DNA of 64,000 nucleotides, taken from assembly GCA_965233675.1 (NCBI GenBank), contig OZ247498.1:4970559-5034558 (forward strand), in the 5' to 3' direction. Source of the stretch: SZUA-309 sp965233675 (GTDB lineage: Bacteria > Pseudomonadota > Gammaproteobacteria > Pseudomonadales > Azotimanducaceae). This document shows, piece after piece, positions 35,755 through 44,716 of this stretch (position 1 is the stretch's first letter; every line of letters starts with the position of its first letter). The notes below the pieces were generated by a model, which worked only from the letters and a program-made list of their open reading frames with translations, was not told the origin of the DNA and made no database searches. The position numbers and the translations under genes are program-made.

Positions 35755-36381
35755 GATTGGGCGACCGGAGAGTTACCGTCGCTGACCTGGGACCCGCAAC
35801 AATCCGAAGACGGAGCGGTGGCGGCGGCCTGTCTTCCGTCCGGTCCGGCCGACACGCTCGAAACGGGAACCCTGTTCTTTCTCAATACGATCAATACGAT
35901 CAATACGATCAATTCGGCAAAGAGCCGGCTGTGGATCGTCAGCCCCTACTACATTCCCGATGAGCAGAGGATGTCCGCGCTGCAACTCGCGGCGCTGCGT
36001 GGCGTGGACGTACGGATATTGATCCCTCAAAACCCCGACCATCTGCATGTGTACTTGTCCGGAGTATCGTATCTGGAAGAAGCCAAAGAAGCCGGCGTGC
36101 GGATCTATCGCTACCAACCCGGTTTCTTGCACCAAAAAGTTTGGCTGGTCGACGACAGGGTCTCGCTGATCGGAACGGCAAATTTGGACAACCGATCGAT
36201 GCGGCTGAACTTCAAAATCAATCTGATGCTGATCGACCAAGGGTTCGCTAAAGAGGTCGAACAGATGCTGGTCCAGGATTTTGAGAATAGTGAGTTGGCG
36301 TCGGCAAAAGAGTACACCGAGCGTTCGCTCCCCTATCGTTTTCTCGTCCGAGTGTGTCGATTGTTCGCACCGGTTCAGTAA
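35755..36381 (+). pseudogene. cls: 5'-truncated cardiolipin synthase (phospholipase D-type) remnant
   Basis: Only the C-terminal part, about 208 residues, of a cardiolipin synthase of roughly 480 residues is present: DWATGELPSLTW, LPSGPADTLETGTLFFL, WIVSPYYIPDEQ, LQLAALRGVDVRILIPQ and the second HKD motif (HQKVWLVDD) with ANLDNRSMRLNF. The frame is closed upstream by a stop near 35708, and the first HKD half is missing, so it is a remnant. A 9-bp unit (AATACGATC) is repeated three times in FLNTINTINTINSA, giving two extra TIN units compared with the usual FLNxINSA. It lies between tex and an ISL3 element. Confidence 0.8.
35884..35910. repeat. 9-bp unit repeated three times inside cls remnant
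   Basis: AATACGATC occurs at 35884-35892, 35893-35901 and 35902-35910, encoding NTI three times. The unit keeps frame, so it does not act as a phase switch. It could be slippage in a gene no longer under selection. Confidence 0.85.
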
Positions 36382-36459
36382 CCATTGCTCCTACCGCGAT
36401 CGGATCTACTGCACTCGAGGGCGGGCCTGCTCTGCCTGCCAACTGCCATCGAAATAGGC

Positions 36460-36619
36460 TTACTCGGGCAGATAGATCCGCAACATGTAATTCCAGCCAG
36501 GGACAATAGTCGCCGACCTGGATTTCCACTTGATCGGTGACCACCTGGATACTGGACCCGGCAGCAAGTTCGACGGTGTACAGCATAGCGTTACGAGTGC
36601 CCTGAGCTCCGCCCGCCAT
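36460..36619 (-). pseudogene. Possible frameshifted remnant of a small envelope protein
   Basis: On the minus strand one frame reads MAGGAQGTRNAMLYTVELAA and SSIQVVTDQVEIQVGDY from 36619; a neighbouring frame ends PGWNYMLRIYLPE with a stop at 36460. Joined, they resemble the end of a glycine-zipper (SlyB-like) outer-membrane lipoprotein. Without comparison data, this is a guess from pattern. It lies between the cls remnant and the IS. Confidence 0.3.
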
Positions 36620-36638
36620 GGGCCAAACAAAAAAGGCC

Positions 36639-36646
36639 CGAAGGGC
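36639..36646. repeat. Left 8-bp target-site duplication of the ISL3 element
   Basis: CGAAGGGC directly precedes the left terminal inverted repeat and is repeated exactly at 37951-37958 after the right end. ISL3-family elements make 8-bp duplications. Confidence 0.9.
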
Positions 36647-37950
36647 GGCTCTTCATCGTTAATGGGGGACACCGGTGTTCATTAAACTGATTTTGCGAAG
36701 ATCGTTTAATGGAGATAACACCGATGTCCCACGCAGGAGTCATACTAGGCATATCTGATCTTGAGATCGAGCGGGTTGAGCGAGACCAGGCCATCAAGGT
36801 CTATGCCCGGCCCACCAGACGCCCCTCGTGCATTCATTGCGAGCATGAGGGCGTGAAGATCAAGGCAACCCGGCGGCGCACCCTGAAGCACACGCGCCAG
36901 GGCAATCAGGTGATGACGTTGCACCTGAGGTCGCCCAAGTACCATTGCCCCGAGTGCGGGCGATACTTCTATTATCGATTCAAGGGCGTCAGGCCGCGCT
37001 TCAGAGCTTCGGAAGCGTTCCGGCTCGAAGTCTTTGAAGCACACGATGGCGGCGTCACTCAGTGCAAGATCACCCGCACCCACCACATCAGCGGGGCAAC
37101 GGTGGAACGCTGGTATCAGAGCCACTGCCAGCAGAAGGTCTCGGAGATGTCGAACCGCCCCTGTCCGCGGGTGCTGGGGATTGATGAGCACTTTTTCACT
37201 CGTCGACGAGGCTATGCCACGAGCCTGGTGGATCTGAAGAACCACAAGGTCTTCGATGTGGTACTCGGGCGCTCAGAACCCAGTCTCAGGCGTTATCTGC
37301 AGCGTTTACCAGGCCGGGATCAGGTCCAGGTGATCGTTATGGATCTGTCCGAGACCTATCGCAGTATTGCCCGTAAGTACTTTCCCCAGGCCACCATCGT
37401 CGCTGATCGCTTCCATGTGATCCGTTTGGTGAACCAGCACTTTCTCAAGGTCTGGCAACAGCAGGATCCTGAGGGACGGAAGAACCGGGGACTGCTGAGT
37501 CTGATGCGTCGGCACGAGTGGCATCTGTCCGATGAGCAGCGAGACAACCTTCATCGGTATCTGGCTGAGTTCCCAGTGCTGAAAGCGCTCTACGAGGCCA
37601 AGCAGCGGCTGAACCGCTACCTGCTGTTGAAGACGCTGAACGCCAGGAGGGCCAGAAGGAAGTTGCCCGGGTTCCTGGAGCTGATCGAGCAGCTGCACGC
37701 CAGCCCCCTTAAAGGGCTGGCGAGAACACTCACCTCATGGCTCGAACCCATCGTTGCCATGTGGCGCTTCAGCAAGAGCAACGGCATCACCGAGGGCTTC
37801 CACACCAAGATGGAGATGATGACGAGACGAGCCTACGGGTTCAGGAATTTTGAGAACTACCGGTTGAGAGTCTTAACCCACTGCGGGTGGGATGGCATCA
37901 TCAACCGGGTTTAGTGGATACCGGCTATCCCCCATTAAGTGGGAAGAGCC
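36647..37950 (+). mobile_element. ISL3-family insertion sequence, intact
   Basis: A 1304-bp element. The left end begins GGCTCTTCATCGTTAATGGG and the right end, read inward, GGCTCTTCCCACTTAATGGG; they match at most positions over about 30 bp. Both ends are flanked by CGAAGGGC. It holds one complete transposase gene. It is inserted in the terminator hairpin of tRNA-Ser. Intact ends, perfect target duplication and an intact transposase suggest a recent insertion. Confidence 0.93.
36709..37914 (+). CDS. tnpA: ISL3 family transposase
   Basis: A 401-residue DDE transposase of the ISL3 family. Seen: the N-terminal zinc finger (CIHCEHEG and CPECGRYF), the helix-turn-helix region, GIDEHFFTRRRGYATSLVD with the first catalytic Asp, VIVMDLSETYRSIARKYFP with the second, and the late Glu in KSNGITEGFHTKMEMM. 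All motifs are in place and the frame is unbroken, so it should be active. Starts ATG 36709 or 36724. Confidence 0.95.
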   Translation: MEITPMSHAGVILGISDLEIERVERDQAIKVYARPTRRPSCIHCEHEGVKIKATRRRTLKHTRQGNQVMTLHLRSPKYHCPECGRYFYYRFKGVRPRFRASEAFRLEVFEAHDGGVTQCKITRTHHISGATVERWYQSHCQQKVSEMSNRPCPRVLGIDEHFFTRRRGYATSLVDLKNHKVFDVVLGRSEPSLRRYLQRLPGRDQVQVIVMDLSETYRSIARKYFPQATIVADRFHVIRLVNQHFLKVWQQQDPEGRKNRGLLSLMRRHEWHLSDEQRDNLHRYLAEFPVLKALYEAKQRLNRYLLLKTLNARRARRKLPGFLELIEQLHASPLKGLARTLTSWLEPIVAMWRFSKSNGITEGFHTKMEMMTRRAYGFRNFENYRLRVLTHCGWDGIINRV

Positions 37951-37958
37951 CGAAGGGC
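37951..37958. repeat. Right 8-bp target-site duplication of the ISL3 element
   Basis: CGAAGGGC follows the right terminal repeat and is the exact copy of the one at 36639-36646. The two together delimit the inserted DNA. Confidence 0.9.
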
Positions 37959-37967
37959 CCTGTTTTG

Positions 37968-38058
<91 letters not shown>

Positions 38059-38102
38059 GTGAAGGCGGGGATTGTACTAGGCGACGCGCGTTGTTCAACG
38101 CT

Positions 38103-39128
38103 TCACGTGGTTTCCGACCAGTTTGCCCGGATGATCAGAACCTCGTGGGTGTCCGTCGTGCCGTTCCCGCCGGGACTGGTGGCGCCGCCGACGACATGAA
38201 CCTGGTCGCCCAGCGCAACCGCTCCGATGCCGTGCCGAGGTGTCGGCATGTCCGGCAGCGCCTGCCATCGATCATCCGCCAGCCGGTATGACCAGGCTTG
38301 AGGGAACACACCAGCTTCGGGTGTGAAAATTTCGCCGCCAAATACATGCAGGCGTCCGCCGGCAATACAACCTGCAGTGCCTGCCTGTGGCAGGGGCAGA
38401 GGGGCTGCCGGGTGCCAGGCATCGGCGCTGGGATCATAGATTTCGGTAACAGCCAGATTTCCCTCCGCCGTGCGGCCGCCTGTGATCACGAGCCGGCCAT
38501 TCAGCCAACCACCTGTCGCGCTGTTGCGGGCGGTGGGGATCGGCGCAAGCGTGCGCCAACGATCATCCGTGGGATCGAAACACAGATGCTCGTGCACCTC
38601 GCGATGGTCACTTCGTTCGGCGTTGGCAGCGCCGCGCTGGCTTTGCCCCGTGACGTAATGAATGAGTCCGGTCGGACCGAACGTGGCTACGCCTTCGGCT
38701 TGCGGTTTCGGAAGCGGGGCGACTTCCTGCCAGCCCTTGTCGGTCAGGCGATAGACGGCGGCCCGCATCCGCCACACATGTCGATAGCCGCCGTTGAAGC
38801 CGCCAATGGCATAGAGGTCTGCGCCGGTGGAAACCAGCGCCACATGATGCAGGTCCTCGGGCAGGTCGGGCTCATCCCGCCAGGTATCCGCTGCCGGATC
38901 GTAGGAAACGCATCGATTGGTGAAGTAGGGCACACCGAGTTTGGCGGCAATACCGCCGGCCAGATAGAGCCGGCCGTTGTGTGCAGCCGGATAGATTTCC
39001 TGGGTGGCGAATGGAAGGGGCGCCGCTTTCCGCCAGACTGAAGGCTGTGCGAGGGTGGCCCTGGCAATAAAGGAGGCCGCTACGCCTGTGGTCAGGCCCG
39101 CGGTTATAAGAGAACGGCGATCCATCAT
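38103..39128 (-). CDS. Kelch-repeat protein with Tat-like signal
   Basis: A 341-residue protein made of Kelch beta-propeller repeats. Typical units read YLAGGIAAKLG, YAIGGFNGGYRHV, ITGGRTAEGN, HVFGGEIFTP and HVVGGATSPG, each with a Gly-Gly pair and a following aromatic residue. It begins MMDRRSLITAG with a twin-Arg motif and a hydrophobic stretch, so export by Tat is likely. Kelch proteins bind partners or form enzymes (galactose oxidase type), but no catalytic Cys-Tyr pair was noted. GGAG precedes the start. Confidence 0.88.
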   Translation of the reverse strand: MMDRRSLITAGLTTGVAASFIARATLAQPSVWRKAAPLPFATQEIYPAAHNGRLYLAGGIAAKLGVPYFTNRCVSYDPAADTWRDEPDLPEDLHHVALVSTGADLYAIGGFNGGYRHVWRMRAAVYRLTDKGWQEVAPLPKPQAEGVATFGPTGLIHYVTGQSQRGAANAERSDHREVHEHLCFDPTDDRWRTLAPIPTARNSATGGWLNGRLVITGGRTAEGNLAVTEIYDPSADAWHPAAPLPLPQAGTAGCIAGGRLHVFGGEIFTPEAGVFPQAWSYRLADDRWQALPDMPTPRHGIGAVALGDQVHVVGGATSPGGNGTTDTHEVLIIRANWSETT

Positions 39129-39187
39129 ATAGGTACTCCGCCAGGGTGAATCCTGGCCGAGGAGTCATGTTACTTGAGATCCGCGGC

Positions 39188-40033
39188 TCAGGCGGCCAGC
39201 AGTTCCCGCACTTCTTCGATGTCCTGTCCGGCTTCGTCCAGCATCACCAGGCTCATCTGGGGAGAGAGCTCGCCGAGTGGGAGCTTGTGGTAGGCGGTCA
39301 CCTGATCGATACGGGGCACTTTGTGCATTTTCGGCGTGCCGATGAAACTGTGCAGTCGTGCCATGAGAACGAGATCGGCCAGGTCCACCGATGCATCCGG
39401 ATCGTGATCCCAGGCGTCGCGGCGGCGCGCGACTTCCACATACCGTTCGTCGAAACCCCACTTTTCGAGGAGAATCGCGCTGATCTGCGGGGTCAGTTCC
39501 GAGACCTGCTCACGGAGCGCCTGTTTGTCTTCGGTGAGATCAGCCTGTTTCTCCACCTGATTGAGCAGCGGCAGAGCACCGATCTCTTGAATCAGTCCGG
39601 CGAGCATGGCGCTGTGTGGGTCGAAACCGCGGCAATTGGTCGCAAGCACCGAACTGATCGAGGCAACCCGAACGCTCTGCCGCCATACCTCGGCCAGCAG
39701 TTCCCGAATGACCTTGGAGCGGCTCATATACATGCTGCGGAGGATGTAGCTCGTCACCAGATTGCTGGTGCCTTCCAGTCCGAAGCAGCGCACGGCACTG
39801 GCCAGGTTGTCGGCCGGCACTCGAGTCCGGTAGAGAGGGCTGTTGGCCACACGCACCAGGTGGGCAGACAGGCCCGGATCGGCCTGGATGATCCGGACAA
39901 CCGTGTTCAGGTCGTTCTGCTCATCACGAACGGCGCGGCGGACCTGCATGGCCACATCCGGCAGACCGGGCAGCTGAATTTCTCCCGCTGTGATCTGCCG
40001 GTAGACCTGAAAGAAAACGCCGTTGATCGACAT
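39188..40033 (-). CDS. HDOD-domain protein
   Basis: A 281-residue HDOD-domain signalling protein. Seen: IQLPGLPDVAMQVRRAV near the start, IIQADPGLSAHLVRVANSPLYRTR, AVRCFGLEGTSNLVTSYILRSM, and SAMLAGLIQEIGALPLLNQ. HDOD proteins lack the HD-type metal site and work in signalling, motility or stress, often with GGDEF proteins. No partner is near. ATG start with AAAAGGA upstream. Confidence 0.88.
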   Translation of the reverse strand: MSINGVFFQVYRQITAGEIQLPGLPDVAMQVRRAVRDEQNDLNTVVRIIQADPGLSAHLVRVANSPLYRTRVPADNLASAVRCFGLEGTSNLVTSYILRSMYMSRSKVIRELLAEVWRQSVRVASISSVLATNCRGFDPHSAMLAGLIQEIGALPLLNQVEKQADLTEDKQALREQVSELTPQISAILLEKWGFDERYVEVARRRDAWDHDPDASVDLADLVLMARLHSFIGTPKMHKVPRIDQVTAYHKLPLGELSPQMSLVMLDEAGQDIEEVRELLAA

Positions 40034-40178
40034 GTGACATCCTTTTCGTCAACTGTGGCTATCGTTGCTATCGACCGCGGAGGTCCATCCTTTAGCCGCA
40101 TCTGGCCACATCGTTGGACGAATGGGACGTTCAGCACATCCTGAGCAGTTTCTCTCCCGTGGGCGGTGGGCGGATAGC

Positions 40179-41462
40179 TCAGTCGCCGACGATTGCCTGG
40201 TACGTGGCCACCTTGAGATCTGAACGCAGCGGCCAGGGCGAACCCATGAGTTGAAGCATGGATACCACCACCAGGTCCTCCACAGGGTCCACCCAGAAAA
40301 TGGTGCCTGCAGCGCCGCCCCAGTTGAACTCGCCCACGGAGCCGATCACGCCGGAAGCGGCCACGTCGGTGACGAGCCCGAAGCCGAGACCAAAGCCGAA
40401 ACCGTCGAGTGATCGTCCGCCAAGGCCGGGGCTTTCGCCGCTGCCGCCGGAAGAGATGGATGCGGGCAGGTGATTGATCGTCATGAAGTCCACGGTGCGG
40501 GGCGACAGAATCCGGTTGCCGTCCAGGCTGCCGCCGTTGCGAAGCATTTCGGCGAAGCGCAGGTAGTCCATGGCGCTGCCGACCAGACCACCGCCGCCTG
40601 AGAACAATGTGACATCGCGAAACTGGTCATAGGAATTGGGACCCATGGTCTTCAGCGCTTCTGCTTCCTTATCCCAGTAGTGGTTGGGCAGGAAGCGGTC
40701 CCACTTCTCCTCCGGTACTGAGAAGAAGGTGTCCGTCATGCCGAGCGGTTCGAAGATGTGTTCCTGCAGATACTCATCGAACGGCTGGCCGGACAAACGC
40801 TCGACGATCAGGCCGGTCACGTCCACGGCCACACTGTAGTGCCACTGGCTGCCCGGCTGGTACTTGAGGGGCAGGGTGGCCAGCGTCTCAACGAACTCGT
40901 CCAGGTTGGTGGCGCCGAGGGTGCGGGCCTGCCTGTAAAGTTGGTCTACCGGGTCGTTCGGGTCGAAGCCATAGGAAAAACCGGCGGTATGGGTGAGCAG
41001 CTGTTGCATGGTGATCGGGCCGTTTGCCGGCTCCTCTTCGCCATCACCATTCAGCACGGTGAGCTCTGCAAGTTCCGGCACAAACTTCGAGATCGGATCC
41101 GAGAGCTGGAACAGGCCCTGCTCGTAGAGTTGCATGATGGCAACCGCAGTGATCGGTTTGGACATGGAATAGATGCGGAACAGCGCGTCTTTGCTCAAAG
41201 GGCGGTTATCATCAGCACCGCGCTGGCCCACCGCTTCAAAGTGCACGAGCTTGCCGTGTCGGGCAACCATCGTGATCACGCCGGCGAGTTTGCCGTCGTC
41301 CACATATTGCTGGGTGATGTCGGTGATCCGCTGCAGTCGTTCTTCAGACATGCCAACGGCTTCCGGCTTCGCGGTCTTCAAAGCGGCGGCGAATGATTGG
41401 GTCGCGATCAGGCAGAGCGCCAGAGTGGCGAATGCTGTGTTCAGTTTATGCAGGTTGCGCAA
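40179..41462 (-). CDS. Exported serine hydrolase (class C beta-lactamase family)
   Basis: A 427-residue member of the beta-lactamase/esterase (S12) family. Seen: signal peptide (NTAFATLALCLIATQSFAA), the SxxK active site in FRIYSMSKPITAVA, the Tyr motif in WHYSVAVDV, and FNWGGAAGTIFWVDP in the last strand (in place of KTG). Likely an esterase or peptide hydrolase rather than a resistance enzyme. It has an unusual Gly-Phe-Leu run (GFGFGLGFGL). Start codon TTG (41460-41462), set by a very strong GGAGGAG six bases upstream; no ATG is available nearby. Confidence 0.9.
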   Translation of the reverse strand: MRNLHKLNTAFATLALCLIATQSFAAALKTAKPEAVGMSEERLQRITDITQQYVDDGKLAGVITMVARHGKLVHFEAVGQRGADDNRPLSKDALFRIYSMSKPITAVAIMQLYEQGLFQLSDPISKFVPELAELTVLNGDGEEEPANGPITMQQLLTHTAGFSYGFDPNDPVDQLYRQARTLGATNLDEFVETLATLPLKYQPGSQWHYSVAVDVTGLIVERLSGQPFDEYLQEHIFEPLGMTDTFFSVPEEKWDRFLPNHYWDKEAEALKTMGPNSYDQFRDVTLFSGGGGLVGSAMDYLRFAEMLRNGGSLDGNRILSPRTVDFMTINHLPASISSGGSGESPGLGGRSLDGFGFGLGFGLVTDVAASGVIGSVGEFNWGGAAGTIFWVDPVEDLVVVSMLQLMGSPWPLRSDLKVATYQAIVGD

Positions 41463-41606
41463 GGTCTCTCCTCCTTATTTTGAGCCTGGCCGAGCATACG
41501 GGTGCGACGGTGGGGCGGCAATCGTTCCGAGCGTTTTCATCCGTTGTCTGATCGATGTGTGCACAGCGGTGTATAGTCGGCAGAGGAGATTTTCTGAGGA
41601 GGGGAG

Positions 41607-42791
41607 ATGGCTGAGCAGGGGCAATATCCGCTCGATGGTCTGAAGGTTCTGGATTTTTCACGCGTGTTGGCAGGCCCGTTTGCCGGCCGGATGCTGTCGG
41701 ATCTCGGCGCCGACGTGGTCAAGATCGAACCACCGGATGGTGATGTGACCCGCCTCTGGGGCAAGGTGGTGGGCGGCATACCCGGCTACTACCATCAGCA
41801 GAACGCCGGCAAAAGAAACCTCTGTATCGATCTCAGAGCGCCAGGTGCGAAGGAACTGGTTTATGAGCTCGTGATGCAAGCCGACATCCTGATCGAGAAC
41901 TACCGTCCTGATGTGATGGGCCGGCTTGGCCTCGACTACGAAACGCTTCGGACGCACAACCCTCGGCTCATCATGCTTTCCATTTCGGGATTCGGCCATG
42001 GCGGTCCGGAATCACATCGGCCCGCCTATGCGCCCATCGTGCATGCGGAAACCGGTCTGATGCATCGGCAGGCGCGTCGCAGCGGCAATGCGCCCGTCGA
42101 TCTGCCGCTGTCGGTAGCAGACACCAATGCCTCACTGCATGGCTTGGTCGGCATTCTGTCGGCTGTGATTCAGCGTGGGCGAACGGGTGTTGGCCAGCAC
42201 ATCGACATCGCGATGATCGATGCCACCATCGCGACGGACGACCAGATGCATTACGACCTGGAAGGCTCCGAACACACCGGGCCACTCAGGAACGACACCT
42301 GGGAAACGGGCCCCGGCACCATCCTGCTCTCTGCGGATTTCCGCTTTCTCTGGAAGCAGCTGGTTGCCGTCTACGGTGTGGAGGACCCGGCAGGACCAGA
42401 CGCCGGACTCGAGGAGAAAATTCGCCTGCGGCGGGCCTGGGTCGATGAATTCATGCGCGGTCTGGCGGATTGGGAGGCGGTGGAGGAAGCCCTGGGCAGG
42501 TTGAATCTGGCCTGGGGTCAGGTTCGTGATGCGGCCGGCATGCCGGAACAGCCCACGGTACGGGCTCGCGGTGCGGTCGTTCAGATAGAAGATCGGGCGG
42601 GTGGTACCCGGCCGATCACCCAGTCCCCTTATCGCTTTTCCGCAGCGCTCAGCGGCGTTCGCGGCCCGGCGCCGCACCGGGGCGAACACAATGAAGCGGT
42701 TCTGGCGGAATGGCTTGGACGCTCGGCAGCGGACGTGGCCGAGCTGACCGCGCGGCAGGTTCTGCAGCGGGATGAGGCGCTGCTGGACTGA
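41607..42791 (+). CDS. CaiB/BaiF family CoA-transferase
   Basis: A 394-residue family III CoA-transferase. Seen: LDGLKVLDFSRVLAGPFAGRMLSDLGADVVKIE, NAGKRNLCIDL, LIENYRPDVMGRLGLDY, the catalytic Asp in SVADTNASLHG, and HIDIAMIDA. It would move CoA between carboxylic acids. Start ATG with GGAGGGGAG before. Convergent with the small Kazal-like gene, with 7 bp between stops. A paralogue is at 60410. Confidence 0.93.
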   Translation: MAEQGQYPLDGLKVLDFSRVLAGPFAGRMLSDLGADVVKIEPPDGDVTRLWGKVVGGIPGYYHQQNAGKRNLCIDLRAPGAKELVYELVMQADILIENYRPDVMGRLGLDYETLRTHNPRLIMLSISGFGHGGPESHRPAYAPIVHAETGLMHRQARRSGNAPVDLPLSVADTNASLHGLVGILSAVIQRGRTGVGQHIDIAMIDATIATDDQMHYDLEGSEHTGPLRNDTWETGPGTILLSADFRFLWKQLVAVYGVEDPAGPDAGLEEKIRLRRAWVDEFMRGLADWEAVEEALGRLNLAWGQVRDAAGMPEQPTVRARGAVVQIEDRAGGTRPITQSPYRFSAALSGVRGPAPHRGEHNEAVLAEWLGRSAADVAELTARQVLQRDEALLD

Positions 42792-42798
42792 GCAGGCC

Positions 42799-43083
42799 TT
42801 ATTCCGGACAGGCGCCGGCGAGCGAGCCGACCACGTCGACAACGCTGCAGGCCATACAACCGTTCGAGTAGGTACGGCGGCTGCCGTCTTCGTGAACGCC
42901 GCATACGGGCAGGTAGTTCTGAGTGCACGCCTGGGGTCTGGGGTCGGTGCATCGGCTCAACGCCGGCGTATCGGCGATCACAGATGATTCGCCCGTTTCT
43001 CCAATGGCACGTTCACCGCTCTGGTTGCAACCGGACAGCGCCGGTAGCAGCAATATCAGCAGAACGATCAGATATCGGGTCAT
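42799..43083 (-). CDS. Kazal-like small lipoprotein
   Basis: A 94-residue protein with a lipobox (LLPALSGC) followed by six cysteines in the Kazal serine-protease-inhibitor spacing: Cys, Cys, then YLPVCGVHEDG, TYSNGCMAC and a last Cys in GACPE. The PVCG and TYSNxC segments are the Kazal hallmarks. It would be tethered to the outer membrane and might block host or own serine proteases. ATG 43081-43083 is chosen because it opens the lipoprotein signal, with GGAG nearby. Confidence 0.75.
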   Translation of the reverse strand: MTRYLIVLLILLLPALSGCNQSGERAIGETGESSVIADTPALSRCTDPRPQACTQNYLPVCGVHEDGSRRTYSNGCMACSVVDVVGSLAGACPE

Positions 43084-43159
43084 GGCGGGGCTCCGGGTGT
43101 GGTTGCGGCGTCTGGGTGGGTGATAATGCGTGAGTCGAAATCGATAGGGAAGGTAACAG

Positions 43160-43939
43160 ATGCCATATGCAGACAGCGCGGGCACTCAAATCTACTTCGA
43201 ATCCGAGGGTGAGGGGGAGGCCATCCTCTTTGCCCACGGTGCGGGCGGCAATGCGGGAATCTGGTTCGAACAGGTGGCGGCGTTTTCGGACCGCTACCAG
43301 TGCATCAGCTTCGATCATCGCACCTTTGCCCGCTCACCCGCCGATCCTGCCAGCATCTCTCCCGCCCAGTTCAAGGACGATGCGCTGGCCGTTCTGGATG
43401 CCGCCGGCGTTTCCAGTGCCCATGTGGTGGCGCAGTCTATGGGCGGATGGACCGCCCTGCGCCTGCTGCTGGATAATCCGGAGCGCGTTCGCTCCGTTGT
43501 CATGAGCGGCACCCCGGGAGGGCTCGAAAACCGGCAGCCAACGGAGTCCGCGCGCAACCTCACCTCCGATGAAAATCGCGGCAGTGGCGGCGTCCTGGCA
43601 ACCATGTCGAAGGCAACGGCAAAAAATCCGGCGCGCATGCAGCTCTATCAGGCCATCAACGCTTTCAACACCGAATTCACCATGACGAGTCTGAGAAGTC
43701 TCGGGGGCGAAGCGTTCATCATCACCCGGGACATGGTGGCCGGGATAGCGCAGCCCGTGCTCTTCATCGCCGGAGACGAAGACCCCCTGTTTCCGGCCGA
43801 TCTGCTCGGGAGCTATGTGCCCTGGTTTCCGGATGCCCGGCTGGAAGTGGTGCAGGATGCCGGTCACTCGCCCTACTTCGAACAGCCGGATGTTTTCAAC
43901 CGTCTGCTGGACGAGTTCCTGGACCGTGGCAACGGCTGA
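43160..43939 (+). CDS. Alpha/beta hydrolase
   Basis: A 259-residue cytosolic alpha/beta hydrolase. Seen: LFAHGAGGNAGIW with the oxyanion loop, DHRTFARS, the nucleophile elbow AQSMGGW, FIAGDEDPLFP with an acid residue, and DAGHSPYFEQP with the His. The triad is complete. Substrate unknown. Ribosome site GGAAGG. The next gene starts on the codon after its stop (TGAGTG), giving close coupling with the glycosyltransferase-like gene. Confidence 0.88.
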   Translation: MPYADSAGTQIYFESEGEGEAILFAHGAGGNAGIWFEQVAAFSDRYQCISFDHRTFARSPADPASISPAQFKDDALAVLDAAGVSSAHVVAQSMGGWTALRLLLDNPERVRSVVMSGTPGGLENRQPTESARNLTSDENRGSGGVLATMSKATAKNPARMQLYQAINAFNTEFTMTSLRSLGGEAFIITRDMVAGIAQPVLFIAGDEDPLFPADLLGSYVPWFPDARLEVVQDAGHSPYFEQPDVFNRLLDEFLDRGNG

Positions 43940-44698
43940 GTGGCGACGCTCGTCATTCAATCTCACCGGACGCCGTTGCCGGCGCCCTGGTATGAAGCCT
44001 GTCTCGAGTCTGTGCGGGCCTGGGCTCAAGCCAGGTCTTATGAGTATCGCTTCATCGGCGACGAGATCTTCACCCGATTGCCCGTCGGCCTCGAAGCGAT
44101 CGTCGTTGAGCAGCCCGTGGTGGCTTCTGATCTCGCTCGTCTGATCCTGCTGCAGGCGGCGCTGGCGGATGGGTATGAACGGGCAGTGTGGGTGGATGCG
44201 GATGTGCTGGTGATCGACCTGGAAGGGCTGGTGCTACCGGCGGCCCAGGCGCTGTTCGGGCGGGAAGTGTGGATTCAACCCGGCGGGGAGGCGGGTAAGA
44301 AACTCAAGACGTATCGGAAGGTCCACAATGCCTTCATGGCGTTTTGCGCCGGTGAGCCGGTGCTGCCGTTCTATCGGATGAGCGCCGAGCGGATTCTCAA
44401 GCGCTACGATGCCGGTGCCGGGCCGAAAGTGCCGCAACTGATCGGTCCGAAGCTGATCACACTGCTGCACAACGCCATCGGCTTCGATGTGCTGGAAGCG
44501 GCGGGCATGCTGAGTCCATGGGTCGTTCGGGACCTGCTCGATGGCGGCGGCGCGGCACTGGATCGCTTTCTGGCAGCGTCCTCAATCGTTCCACAGGCCG
44601 TCAACCTCTGCGGTTCGTCTGTTCGCACGGGCGAGTTGTCGGATGCGGAGATGACGCGGGTGATTGATCGCCTGCAGAGTTCCGGGCTCTCCCCTTAG
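43940..44698 (+). CDS. Glycosyltransferase-like protein
   Basis: A 252-residue GT-A-like protein with the pattern of capsular/GT32-type sugar transferases: SDLARLILLQAALADGYERAVWVDADVLVID, where the two Asp of DAD can bind metal. The early FIGDEIF and mid KKLKTYRKVHNAF fit this family. Start codon GTG at 43940, set right after the stop of the hydrolase. The donor sugar and product cannot be told. Confidence 0.72.
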   Translation: MATLVIQSHRTPLPAPWYEACLESVRAWAQARSYEYRFIGDEIFTRLPVGLEAIVVEQPVVASDLARLILLQAALADGYERAVWVDADVLVIDLEGLVLPAAQALFGREVWIQPGGEAGKKLKTYRKVHNAFMAFCAGEPVLPFYRMSAERILKRYDAGAGPKVPQLIGPKLITLLHNAIGFDVLEAAGMLSPWVVRDLLDGGGAALDRFLAASSIVPQAVNLCGSSVRTGELSDAEMTRVIDRLQSSGLSP

Positions 44699-44716
44699 GC
44701 CATCGATTCCACCCAT

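Noticed and set aside
35884..35910. 9-bp repeat as phase-variation switch
   Set aside because: The unit is a multiple of three and keeps frame, and the gene is truncated anyway.
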